A stretch of DNA of 64,000 nucleotides from Craspedostauros australis. Its lineage: Eukaryota; Bacillariophyta; Bacillariophyceae; Mastogloiales; Achnanthaceae. Position numbers and translations under genes: made by a program. The stretch lies in NCBI GenBank assembly GCA_026770025.1, contig JAMXDE010000007.1, positions 496,001 to 560,000 on the forward strand, written 5' to 3'. Below, in pieces: positions 42,034 to 53,300 of the stretch. Under the pieces are notes generated by a model. It was not told where the DNA came from. It did no database searches and saw only the letters and a program-made list of their open reading frames with translations. Position 1 is the first letter of the stretch. Each line of letters begins with the position of its first letter.

Positions 42034-44234
42034 ATGGTTGACTTCAACACCACCACCCTCGACGACTTCTGCGACAAGCCAGCCGATGGCATTGACACCA
42101 ACCTCTGCAATCTCTACAGCGTAAGTCATACCACAGTGTTTGCCTTTTGAAGACGGAGGCATCTTCGCTCGATGTGCCCTTATCCGTCAACCGACACAAC
42201 TTGTGGTGGCGACACAATGCGCCACGAAGCATCGGCAGACTGCCATGTCATCGCGATTCGCCGAGGCATCCGTGCAACACCCAGACTTCATCAAGCATGA
42301 GACATGCGATGCCCATGCCACTGAGACGCACCCACCACACATCGACACGCACTCTCACACCTGCTTTCCGCGTTCACCCTTGTTTCCTACTACCGACACA
42401 CGCCCATTTCAATCGTCGTGCGCCTTGACTGTCCAATCGAACTAACAGGGAGTTTCAGGCCTCATCGATGGTATCAACACCTTCTTCCTTCTCTTCGCAG
42501 TAAGTACGCACAACCGAAAATGAAATATGTAGCCAGAGGAGAATATCGGCCAACGCATGAATCATGCTTGGCCATGCTGCGCGGAACGTCACTGCCTTGT
42601 GTGCTGGGTCCACATGTGTGCCAAATCTCACCCGTCCCTTCGGCTCATCGTTGCTGTAATCATATCCCCACAAACCATGAAACCTTGAACGGATATTCCA
42701 TTCCTTCTCGTTCGTCGGCCCACTAATTTATCCAACCACGCATCTGCGCCCTGGCCAACGAACGTCATGAATGACCTTTCTTCCACTCTTATACACGCAC
42801 CTACACACGCACAAACGCGCACAACTACGAGTACAGGGAGCCCTCGTCTTCCTGATGCAATCCGGATTCGCCATGCTCTGTGCTGGATCCGTCCGCCAGA
42901 AGAATGTCAAGAACATCATGTTGAAGAACTTGCTGGACGCCTGCGGTGGAGCTCTCGGATTCTACACCGTCGGCTACGCCCTCGCTTACGACAACAACAG
43001 CAGCGGAGACAAGGACTTCATTGGAACCGAGAACTTCTTCATCCGCGATTTCGACTCTAGCGGTGATCTCATCGGATTCTTCTTCCAGTTCGCATTCGCC
43101 GCCACCGCCGCCACCATCGTTGCCGGAACCGTCGCCGAGCGATGCAAGATGGCCGCCTACCTCTGCTACTCCGTCTTCCTCACAGGATTCGTGTACCCTG
43201 TCGTCGTCCGATCCATCTGGAGCGGACACGGATTCCTCACTGCATTCCGCGACGACCCATTCCGTGACGTCGGTGTCATTGACTTCGCCGGATCCGGTGT
43301 CGTCCACATGACCGGAGGAGCCACCGCCCTCGTTGCTGCCATCATCCTCGGACCACGCAAGGGACGCTTCCACGATGAAGATGGAAACCCACTCGAGACC
43401 CCACGCGAGTTCCCAGCCCACAGCGTCGCCCTCCAGATCCTCGGAACCTTCGTCCTCTGGTTCGGATGGTACGGATTCAACCCAGGTTCTGCCTTGGCCA
43501 TCGACAATCCAGGTTCCGCCGCCACTGCCGCCCTCTGCGCCGTCACCACCACCCTCGCTGCCGCCACCGGTTGCGTCACTGCCATGTTCACCGACACCAT
43601 CATTGAACAATCCAAGACCGGCGAGGCCTCGTACGACCTCACCATGGCCATGAACGGAGCCCTGGGTGGACTCGTCGCCATCACCGCAGGATGCTCCGTC
43701 GTCACACCAGGAATGTCCATCATCATCGGCATGGTCGGTGGATGGGTCTACTACGGATTCTCCAAGTTCCTGATCTCCATGAAGATCGATGACGCCGTCG
43801 ACGCCATCCCAGTTCACTTCGCCAACGGAGCCTGGGGTGTGATCGCTGTCGGTCTCTTTGCTGAGGAAGGCAAGCTGCGTACCGCCGGATACGCAACCTT
43901 GCACACCGGATGGTTCTACTCTTGGGGCAAGGAATCCGGAGATGCCAACCTCCTCCTCTGCCAAATCTGCTGCGTCTTGTGGGTCTGCGCATGGGTCTTC
44001 ACCGTCATGACTCCATTCTTCATCGTGCTCAACGCCCTCGGCATGTTCCGCGTCGACCCACTCGAGGAGGAAGTCGGTTTGGACATCTCCCATCACCGTG
44101 GAGCCGCATACGACCTGGAGGGACCAAAGAAGGAGGATGTCGAGGAGCTCATGGAGATCCGCGCCTCCCGCCACGGCAAGGTCGAAGTGCCAAAGGAAGT
44201 CGCCCAAGCCGCTGATGAATCGCAGGAAGCCTAG
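42034..44234 (+). CDS. Ammonium transporter, AMT1 type
   Basis: Plasma-membrane ammonium uptake channel-transporter. Three exons: 42034-42120 (29 codons), 42449-42499 (17 codons) and 42837-44234, giving 511 residues with about 11 membrane helices. The junctions join NLYS to GVSGLIDGINTFFLLFA to GALVFLMQSGFAMLCAGSVR, matching the uninterrupted family helix 1. The twin pore histidines are in SGVVHMTGGATAL and AIPVHFANGAWG. The FAFAATAATIVAGTVAER and FGWYGFNPGSAL signatures are present. The cytosolic tail (about 455-511) is charged and ends in an Ala/Glu-rich segment. Codons favour GGA for Gly and C-ending codons strongly, as in a highly expressed gene. The sequence style matches diatom AMT1 proteins. 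The start codon is the ATG in frame with the conserved cysteine-containing N-terminus (DDFCDKPAD, LCNLY). Confidence 0.95.
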
Positions 44235-45088
44235 GCGCCAATCGCCACAGCGCTTCCGCATCCGGCCCATGCGCCTGTCTGGCTGGTCGCCGGCGCACCC
44301 TGCTGCAACAGAAGTCGATCGGCTTCGCCTGCGTCTCGTCAAACCACGCATCCGGCACATTTACATGTAAACCACGTCTCTAGCCATAGTTAATTATCAC
44401 CAGCGCGATCCAGCCGCGGAGCGAAGTGCGGCCAATTACGTGTATGGGATTAGTGGTACATACGAGCTATCTGTGGGGCCAATGCGATTGCTGCGCCGCC
44501 GCTTGAGGTCATCCCTGCCTTCTGGTTGTTGCCTGCAAGTCCCAGGTACCGCACGACTACAAGTATCGGTGCAACGCTGCCGTACAACCTACTCTGTGGC
44601 AGGGTGATACCAACACTCCGATGGAGTATCGTGTCCCCACAACAGACTCTCTTTCTGCTCTGTTCTTCTCTGACATGCAGCAGTGTCCGCTGCGTGATAG
44701 CTGTTCCTGCAGGTTCAGAAGGGCAGGAACTCAGACACCAGTTTCGCAACTCGCCATCCTCAACAGAAAGGTGCACTCCACCAGCATCATTCTTTCGTGA
44801 CCCATCGCGACTCTCTCCCGCCCTGCGGCGAAAGCGAAACCTGGCGATGACGATGGCCATACCTGCCGTTGGCGTTGATTGCGGGCAGCAGATCCTCCCA
44901 AGAGGTGACACCAACAAACGACCCCACGATCCATTCGCTGTTGGTCACTGCTCTACGAGGGGCATCTGTACTCGGAGGTAGTCGTATGCATGATACAAGC
45001 TACGTTAATCACTCCCGCGCACACACTCTACGAGTACTAGTACGTGTATAGTATGTATGCACGCAGTATGCCATATGGTATATTGCTG
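44235..45088. other. Convergent 3' flanks of AMT and TTRAY-like genes
   Basis: No gene seen. CTCTACGAGTACTAGTACGTGTATAG near 45027 again contains the recurrent GTAC/ACGAGTAC words. Confidence 0.5.
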
Positions 45089-48000
45089 TTATCGTGACCT
45101 GCCAATGGAATCCTTCGCAAGGACATGATCCCGGACGTACTGCCCTACCAACCAATCGTCAGTCTGCGCTCCGACCATCCCCTCGACGATGCGATCAATC
45201 GGTCCATCGACGGCCCTTTGAATCACCTTTCTGGAGTCGTTGCCATCAGCGAGCGACAGCAGCAGGCCTGCCAACATCAAGCCATCTCGGCGCCCCGACT
45301 CGCCGGAGGAGAGGCACTCTGAAGCCAGGCGCCGGACAAGCTCCACTTTTCCATGCGCGAGCAAGTAGGCGCCGACAGAAATCACCAGGCTCACAGCGTG
45401 ATCTTCCTGCCCGAACGTGTTGCACGAGACCCCCCTTCCCATGTCGACAGAACGAATCCCTTCGAGCCCGTAAAGATCCACGGCTTCCTCCAGCCGATCC
45501 ACGTATCCAAGCCTCATGCACATGTCGATGGTCGTCTCCAACGACAGACCCGACAACGCCAGGCACATCTCAGGAACTCCACGGCGCTCCAAGAAGCATG
45601 CCAACGCTTCGTGACCCGAAGGCGGCACCGCCTCGAACCACCTCTCAGCTCTCGCATGGTGCCCGGCAGCGATCAGCCCACCGATGCGCAGAATCGGATG
45701 ATCCAGCGGAATCGCTTGCACGCCAGAGATGGTGGACACAAGGAGACTGCCGCTCTGATAACCCATCACAACCGGACAGGCCAATGGCATTGGGAGGGTC
45801 ACGGGAGTCAACGAGCTGTGCTCATTGCGGGTGGCTGACACGGGCAGAGCATCCACCTCGGTGGATGCCAGCTTGTAGGTGTCGATGCAGCACACCCCAC
45901 CATCCAGATCGCCCAGGAACACACAGTACACAGCCGACCGCGTCGTGCAAAACACTGTCCCATGCACAAAGCTCACGCTGACAACTTGCGCGTCAAGGTC
46001 CGCCGGTGATCCCAGTCTGGCTGTGCCCAGAAAAACGAACTCGGACTCCTCAGACAGATAGAACGCGATCTGCGTTTGAATTGCAACGGCGCACAACCGC
46101 CCATCCTCGTCCCACGCCACGACATCGGGGCACGGGAATGCTGGCCCGGAGCTGATGTAAGAGTCCGCGCGATCTCCTTCCTGACCGCGTTTGCGCGTGT
46201 AGAAGTACGCCAAGCCTTCATCGTCATCATCGACCTTGCTCGCAACGCACAGGACAGGACCGCCGAAGACGATTGTGGGTGGGTTCCGATTCCCCGTTCG
46301 GAGCGGGAGCTCACCCAGGTTTGACACCGTCGTCGCCGCAAGATCCGCCCCATTCTCTGCCGCACCAATCAATGCTCGGATCTCGACCCATGGGTGCTTC
46401 CTTTCCATCTTCTCTGACGAGCCCTTTTCTGTCGTCGTGCCATCCAGGTTGCCCGGTGCCATCATGGACTGCGCCGATAGTGCTGCGGCCTTGCCCTGTT
46501 GGCCATTGTCGTCGTCATCCTCAGATCTGGCCTGCGCCAGCGAAGTCTGTGCCTGCTGCTGCGCCTGTTGCCTCCGCTTTCCGAGAAGGCCGAAGCTGGC
46601 AATACTGGCAGCACCTCCGATGGTCACCTTCCCAGCCTTCCCCGCAGAACCAACGCCTTTGCCTGCGCCATCACCTCCAAATTTGCCTCTTGACTTGCCC
46701 GTCCCCATCGTCACCTTTGCTCCTCTCATCGTGCCAACGGCCACCTTGGCTGTTCCCTTCACGGTCCCCCTGACTGTGCCGACGGCGACCTTCGATGTGA
46801 GCTTTGCTGTCCCGACAGTCACCTTTGTCGCCCCCTTCACGGTCCCGCGCACCGTTCCCACAGTCGCTTTGGACGCGGTGTTGGCGATCTCCCTCAGCCC
46901 TTCCAAGCTCTTCAGCTTGCTCGCCGTGCCCACGACAGCATTCGCAGATGACTTGACTGCTTTCATGCTTGCCAGTTCCTTCAGTTTGGACAAGTCGCGG
47001 AGCCTTTTGATGTCAGTGATCTTGGATGCCGCGCTGGCCAGTTCTTTGCCAAGCGACAACGTCGGCGCGCTCAAGTCAATTCCCACCTTCAACGCCAGGT
47101 CCTGTTCTGGGTTGTACAAGAGAGCGAAGACATCGTCGTCGCCGATCCACGCTATCGACGAGACCCCAGTCCCGCTGGCAATCACTGGTGATGCACCGAG
47201 CAACGAGTCTGTTCTGGAGGAGACCTTCTGGAACAGCGTTGGAACGTGCAGGATCTCGTACCTCATCTCCTCTTTCCAAAAGCAGCAGATGTAGTTCCGG
47301 GATGGCGATGGCAGGAAGCTCGGAGGCAACCTCACGGGGCGCTTGTGTATCTCGGGAGGCAGATGGAGCGGCGGCGGCGATTCGTAAACGACAAGTGGGT
47401 TCCTGGCGACCATCGGTCCAACAGGATTTACGGCGTTCGCCTCGAAGGCGCTATCGAGCGCGCCGTACAAGATCTCGGAATTCCGAGCCGTGATCATGGA
47501 CCGTCCCATCGACCCCACGTTGGCAGTCAAATGAGCATGGGTAGATCCAGGAAATGAGACCAGGTTTCCATCCTTCATTTGCAGCATGAGGATGCCAACA
47601 TTTGTGCCGATGAAGAAGATGGATGAATCTCTCAAGTATGGGCACATGACTGATTGGACACGGATGGAGGGGAGTTCGTCCGCACCGTGCAGATCGCGCT
47701 GAAGTATTTGGGCCAGGTGCACGGAGTGGATGGTGTAGGCCGCGAATGGATTCTTCATGGTGGATCCAGAGTTGTGCAACGGTGCCATCAACATCTGAAA
47801 GTCCCCTTCCTTCGTCACAGCGACGCACATGATGCTATCCATGGGCGTGCTTTCGTGCGTCCAGCCAGGAAAGATGGTGTGCGATGTCTCGTACGGAAAC
47901 TGCATCACCAGCGAAGGTTCGGGCCGTGCGGGTTCTCCTTTCTTGCGTTGTCGCGAATCCGGTGCCGGAAGCTGTCCCAAATCCCACAGCATGAGCTTCG

Positions 48001-49156
48001 CTTTCGTTTTTGATGGATAGCACCACATGAACAAATCTCGCAGCGGGTCGTACCTGCAGAATATGTGTTCCAAGGACGATGCTTCTTCGTCCCATTTGTA
48101 GACACTCACAGGAACAGCTCCGCCATCCAAACGTGCCTTCGGAGCCATAATTTCCTTCACTGTTTCCCCCGCCGAATCGATCTGCAATTCAACCACGTAT
48201 GCGACGCCTTTCTTCGTCATGGCGACCACCCTCTTCTTGTGCGTTCCTTTCGTCGCCGACACAGACTTTGTTGTCGAGGTACTTCCGTTCAGCGGCGATG
48301 TGCTCGCTTGCTGGTTGGGGAAGGGGTTCGTTGCACATATGTGACACACGTAGTCATTCTTGTTGCAAAGTTTGAAGATCTTGACCGCCTTGCCTTTCTT
48401 CCAATCATACGCGCTGATCGATCCATCGACTGTGCCCACTAGGACTACGTGCATCGCGATCGGCACGGCGTTGGACGAGATGACCACGCCGACAGATTCT
48501 TGGCTGATTCGGGCCACGATCTGCGCGTTGCTACCAGTCTGCAAGGCAGATCTTGTGCCGGATACTTGCGACGGACCTGTCCGCAAGTTCACGACGAGGA
48601 TCCGGCTGGTGAACTGCACGAACAGATATTGCCACCTTTTGGGACTTGCTGTGGATGCTCCCGGTGACAGAGACGACTGAGATGTTGCGCTGGTTGCGCT
48701 CTCCCCCGAAAATCCGCTCCAGTAAAGCGTCGACTGATCGAAAAAGTCGAGTCTGTACACTTGCCCCAGATCCTTGACGGCTTTATTTTGCCTGGGGACT
48801 GAGTGTCTCGAGAGGACGTCGAGGTCGAAGAGTGAGGCAGCAAGTTCGCCCACGGACATGGTCCACATGATCTGCTTCGTTTTGAGATGTTGCACAACTA
48901 TATTGGTTGGGAAGCCTGCTTTTTTGTCGGGCAGATCGGGTGTGACCAGGTACGCCAGCAGCGGTTGAGCCGGATGGGTGGTGGTGAGGGTGGTCTTTTG
49001 CGGAACAGATCGCATTGCCGCCGATGGATCTGACCGGGTCATTTGCACCGTCAGCGCATTCTGGGCCACGTTTTGCATCGACGAGGACGCGATCAGGTTG
49101 CCGGGTGAGATGGGCGGGGGCGTCAAGATCTTGACGATCTTGGGCTGAGAATTCAT
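45089..49156 (-). CDS. Large WD40/solenoid protein, candidate TSET TTRAY (TWD40-1-like) subunit
   Basis: Single exon of 1355 residues. The order of recognisable segments resembles plant TWD40-1 (TTRAY), a beta-propeller plus alpha-solenoid subunit of the TSET/TPLATE endocytic coat. N-terminal propeller-like parts include NIVVQHLKTKQIMWTM, VYRLDFFDQSTLYWSGF, LFVQFTSRILVVNLRT and VGTVDGSISAYDWKKGKAVK; then LMLWDLGQLP and IFFIGTNVGILML; a second set with VVAWDEDGRLCAVAI, FVFLGTARLG and FCTTRSAVYCVFLGD; then VMGYQSGSLLVSTISGVQAIPLDHPILR leading into helices (HHARAERWFEAVPP, EALACFLERRGVPEMCLALSGLSLE). An odd central block (about 745-860) repeats VGT-containing units (ATVGTVRGTVKGATKV, AVGTVRGTVKGTAKV). 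The function is inferred; a different coatomer-like role is possible. Confidence 0.6.
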   Translation of the reverse strand: MNSQPKIVKILTPPPISPGNLIASSSMQNVAQNALTVQMTRSDPSAAMRSVPQKTTLTTTHPAQPLLAYLVTPDLPDKKAGFPTNIVVQHLKTKQIMWTMSVGELAASLFDLDVLSRHSVPRQNKAVKDLGQVYRLDFFDQSTLYWSGFSGESATSATSQSSLSPGASTASPKRWQYLFVQFTSRILVVNLRTGPSQVSGTRSALQTGSNAQIVARISQESVGVVISSNAVPIAMHVVLVGTVDGSISAYDWKKGKAVKIFKLCNKNDYVCHICATNPFPNQQASTSPLNGSTSTTKSVSATKGTHKKRVVAMTKKGVAYVVELQIDSAGETVKEIMAPKARLDGGAVPVSVYKWDEEASSLEHIFCRYDPLRDLFMWCYPSKTKAKLMLWDLGQLPAPDSRQRKKGEPARPEPSLVMQFPYETSHTIFPGWTHESTPMDSIMCVAVTKEGDFQMLMAPLHNSGSTMKNPFAAYTIHSVHLAQILQRDLHGADELPSIRVQSVMCPYLRDSSIFFIGTNVGILMLQMKDGNLVSFPGSTHAHLTANVGSMGRSMITARNSEILYGALDSAFEANAVNPVGPMVARNPLVVYESPPPLHLPPEIHKRPVRLPPSFLPSPSRNYICCFWKEEMRYEILHVPTLFQKVSSRTDSLLGASPVIASGTGVSSIAWIGDDDVFALLYNPEQDLALKVGIDLSAPTLSLGKELASAASKITDIKRLRDLSKLKELASMKAVKSSANAVVGTASKLKSLEGLREIANTASKATVGTVRGTVKGATKVTVGTAKLTSKVAVGTVRGTVKGTAKVAVGTMRGAKVTMGTGKSRGKFGGDGAGKGVGSAGKAGKVTIGGAASIASFGLLGKRRQQAQQQAQTSLAQARSEDDDDNGQQGKAAALSAQSMMAPGNLDGTTTEKGSSEKMERKHPWVEIRALIGAAENGADLAATTVSNLGELPLRTGNRNPPTIVFGGPVLCVASKVDDDDEGLAYFYTRKRGQEGDRADSYISSGPAFPCPDVVAWDEDGRLCAVAIQTQIAFYLSEESEFVFLGTARLGSPADLDAQVVSVSFVHGTVFCTTRSAVYCVFLGDLDGGVCCIDTYKLASTEVDALPVSATRNEHSSLTPVTLPMPLACPVVMGYQSGSLLVSTISGVQAIPLDHPILRIGGLIAAGHHARAERWFEAVPPSGHEALACFLERRGVPEMCLALSGLSLETTIDMCMRLGYVDRLEEAVDLYGLEGIRSVDMGRGVSCNTFGQEDHAVSLVISVGAYLLAHGKVELVRRLASECLSSGESGRRDGLMLAGLLLSLADGNDSRKVIQRAVDGPIDRIVEGMVGAQTDDWLVGQYVRDHVLAKDSIGRSR
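46660..46965 (-). repeat. VGT-type tandem repeats inside the TTRAY-like gene
   Basis: On the coding strand the segment repeats units of about 30-45 nt encoding variants of VGTVRGTVKG(A/T)(T/A)KV. It is imperfect and in frame, with no stop. It may form an amphipathic, Lys/Thr-rich surface segment. Confidence 0.75.
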
Positions 49157-50356
49157 GGTGGACGTCTACTTGTTGCTGCTGGCTGCTTGGCGTTGGTTGT
49201 TTGACGTGAGTCGCCTTGGTGGACGATTGTTCCGTGCAGCAGGATGACGACGTGCGTGCGTGTGCGTACGAGTACGGTAGAGCAGAGGAGAATGCACGAG
49301 TATCCGAGTCACTCCGATTCCACCGTTCTGTCAGGACGGTCTCCGTTTGTGCTGGCGTCTATTGTTCGAGTATGATCGTGTGGTGTGGCGTGGTGTGATG
49401 TGGAGCACTCTACTCTATGGTAGTATGGTCGTGTACGATAGCACCAACTGATCTCGGTCCTCACGCAATGATCGCAACTGCTTCGATGAAAGGTTCTGTG
49501 CTCTCGGATGTTTGTTGGGAAGTGGTGTTTTGACATTCGCCGTTCGCCCTTCGCCATTCACCTCCACCGTTATTGTTGTTGCTATGCGATACTATTCTAT
49601 TATGTGATATTATGTGATATAATACTTGATGCTCGTATGAAGGTACCTCTGCTGCGCTGAATGTGGTGGCGATCGACGGAACCAACGAGTATATGCACGT
49701 ATTAGTTCGAGTCCTTGAATGCTTGGGTCTGTCGAAGTGGCAATGTTGGTCTTCCTGATCGCGAAACGGAGGCCTGGTGTTGTGTCACCTGTGCCTTGTC
49801 TTTTGCGGAGGAGTGTTCGTGTCTGTCTGTGCGGGGCAGGTTGGACTCGCCACTCGTATCAGTGATGATGACTTTTTGTGTTGGTGGAAGTCAAGGGAGA
49901 CTCTGAGTTTTGTTGTGTTGGTCCCGCTACTGCGCGGCGGGTGTGATCTGATTCACGTGCATGGTTTGGTGGATCGAATCCCGTTCAAATCAAATCTCGT
50001 TCAAATCAAATCCCAGCAACACCACGCAATCCAACAAAAGAAAGCGCAATCCGCGAAGAAACAAGAAGAGGAGGAAGGCCAGCGCCATGGACAGCTGCAG
50101 GCAGAGCACATACCTCGTGCGAGTGTGCATGGAAAGATGCAGGTATTATACGAGGATTACGACCAGCACTCTGCACACATTCGCACTGGCACATGGAACC
50201 TGAGCACGAGCGCAAAGAGATCAGATCCGATCCGACCAGATCAGAACCGTGAGAGAGACGCATAACAAACGCAGAGACGTGGTCCTCGGAGACAACACGA
50301 GGCATACCTGTCACAACACGAGTGTCCGCTGAAACACCGACAGCCAGGCAGGCACC
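49157..50356. promoter_or_regulatory. Divergent upstream region of TTRAY-like and HMG-ISWI genes
   Basis: A 1.2-kb head-to-head gap with no supported gene. GTGCGTACGAGTACGG lies near 49260. An AT-rich ATTATGTGATATTATGTGATATAATA tandem (about 49599-49625) could serve as a core promoter element. CAAATC repeats occur near 49985-50012. Confidence 0.4.
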
Positions 50357-53300
50357 ATGGCTCCGCAAGTGAAGAAAGCCAGGACTGCCTTCCTGTTCTT
50401 TCAAACAGAAATGCTGGCCTTGATCCGAAAACAGATGGGATTGACGATGGGGGATGCGATGGTAGAGGTGAGTTGATGCAACCAAAATCGAACGGAAGAG
50501 AACGTCGAATCACCACCCTGATGAAAGCCCAAGCCGTGCAGAGCAGAGCAGAGCAGTGTAAACTGGTGCAGATTGATGCAGTCTGATGCAGACTGATGCC
50601 TTCGTTGATGTGTCGACCACCCGGGGACCAGGGCGATCGGGTTGCGTGGAGATTGCTGCAGCGCACCTGGTCCAAACGAATGAAGCGACGGCTGCAGGTA
50701 CTCATGCCCGAACTCATACCCGCATTTCCTCACAATGTCACCTACGCGCACATACACATGCGCATACGTGCGCACATTGTCATCTTCAAAATGAAATGCT
50801 GCTGTGCACGGTACAATCCCATTCTGTTTCACCCGATCTACTCTACCAATCTCCGCGACATGCAACTGGACGCGTGCTCCACTCCATTGCTACCAACACG
50901 CTCTATCTACTCGACGTTACCCCACTCGCCCAACCACAGCTCTCCTCGCGATGGAAAAGCATGGATGACACAGCAAGGCAGAAGTACGTGGACCTGGAAA
51001 TGAAGGACAGAGAACGCTTCGAGAAGGAATCAGCGCTGGCGGATGAGGAGCGGCTCAAGGTTCAAGAGGCTCGCAGAAAGGCCTTGACGGTGCAAGAAGG
51101 CGAAGGCACAAGAAGCAGAGGGGCCAGGCAGAGGGTGGATGCAGAGAGAGGGGCCCGTGACGAGCAACGCCGACGCCGCCAGGCTCAACGCGAGGCTGGT
51201 ATGGACGAGGAGAAGCTCGCCGCAAGACAGCGAGTCAAAGACCTCAAGCGGAAGGAAACCGAAGCACGGCAGAGAAAGCGGATGGAAGAAGAAAATGCCG
51301 TCAACAAGCAGCACAAGAAGCTGGACAAGGAGGAGCAGAAGAAAGCAGCAAACCGTCTGGACTATCTCTTCAAACAAAGCTCTATCTTCTCGAAGCTTAA
51401 GACAGGAAAAGGAGGGCTGGTGAGTGTTCCGAACTGCTGCGATATGTCATGAGAACTTGCAGCATCTTGGTTTGTGCATGGTACCAATATCCTGCAGCAG
51501 TAACTTCATCTCGGACCATGATGGATCGGCCGGGTTGCGTCGGTTGCATCGGTTGCATCGGTTGCACCTCTTCGCTAGGTCGATATCACTCGCACTCGCA
51601 CTAACACCCACATCGACGTCGATACCGATAATGCCACGATGCGATGACTCTTATCCTATCACTAACCTCTCACTAACCTCTCACTAACCTCTCACTGTAA
51701 CCAAACTGGCAATACGGGAACAAATCTTCCCCAAACCAACAGAATGACGAGGAAGCACCACCGGAGCCCGAGAGTGATGCGAAACGCAAATCCAGCAGAT
51801 CCAAGAAGACCGAGAAAAAGCCGCATCATGTGCACTCGAGCAACTCAGACGAAGAAGGCGACGAAGAGGATGGCGATGCCGAGACTGAGCAGCACGTCTT
51901 TTTGACCAAACAACCAAACTCCATCAAGTTCGGGCAACTGAAACCCTACCAGTTAGAATCCCTCAACTGGATGATCCACTTGGCAGAGAAGGGGCTCAAT
52001 GGGATTCTGGCGGATGAGATGGGATTGGGAAAGACACTGCAAAGCATATCCATTCTGGCGTACCACTACGACTATTTGAAGATCCAGGGCCCTCATCTCG
52101 TCTGTGTTCCCAAATCTACCCTGTCGAATTGGATGAACGAATTCAAGCGATGGTGTCCCAGCCTCCGCATTATCCGCTTTCACGGCAAACGAGAGGACCG
52201 CGAGATCATGGTTGAAAATGGTTTCAACAACGATGCCGCCGCACACGACGGTAAACGCCCCGAGAGACAGGTCATGAATGAAAAAGGCGAACTCGTGGAC
52301 GATAACTCGAACAACCCAAGACCTTGGGATGTATGCGTCACGACGTACGAAGTTTGCAATGCCGAGAAAAAGACCCTCCAGAAGTTCGCGTGGAAGTATC
52401 TCATCATCGACGAGGCGCACCGTCTGAAAAACGATGCAAGCATGTTCAGCCAAACCGTCCGCAGTTTTAGGACGTTCAATCGGCTCCTGCTGACCGGGTG
52501 AGTTCGCGCAACCTTGCTGGTTGAGAAGGCGGAGTGTATGGGTACCGAAAAACATGCGATAAGCGCAAACTGTGAAATGAGGAGCGTGACTTTTCCCAGT
52601 GTGGCAATGGGTATCGCAGATTTGTTGTCCGCAGAACCTTGATGCCCGCACTAACTTGATGTCCGTTTTGATCTGTACTGCACTGCCATACTTGCACCAT
52701 GCCATACTTCTGCCACACCCCAACACGTAATTCACAAACAATCAACAAACGAACGATCAAACACAACGGCGACGGCACCGACACCCGCACCACTCAGAAC
52801 TCCGCTCCAGAACAACTTGCGAGAGGTGAGCCAAACACGAGGCCTACTGTAGTATCCTGATTGTCTACGATCGCCTCCTGTCAACATTCGATGCATACTC
52901 GTAGGTCAAATCTACCCGCCTCCGACGGTCACAGGTGTGCTCATTGGAGGCCAGCCTTTATCTCTTTTGCCAAAAAGGGCGAATCGGTGCACATGTCAAT
53001 CCTCGCCCCCCTCACAATACTGACCTGTCCATACCTCGATCGGGCACCTCATCTCTCTCTACTCCACCTGTTCACCCCCCGCTCTACGTTCTCTGCATCT
53101 ATCGATACGTCTCCTTAACAGCTATGGGCCTTGCTAAACTTTCTGCTGCCCGACATCTTTTCGTCAGCAGAGCAGTTTGATGAGTGGTTCGATTTGGAAA
53201 TTGACGACGAGGAGGCCAAAAAGAACATGATCTCGCAACTTCACAAGATCTTGCGCCCATTCATGCTCCGGCGCTTGAAGGCCGATGTGGCGAAAGGCTT

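Noticed and set aside
42825-44360. 511-codon open frame antisense to the ammonium transporter
   Set aside because: It mirrors the real gene, is rich in Gly/Glu/Asp from the complement of C-ending codons, and has no motif. The plus strand encodes a textbook AMT.
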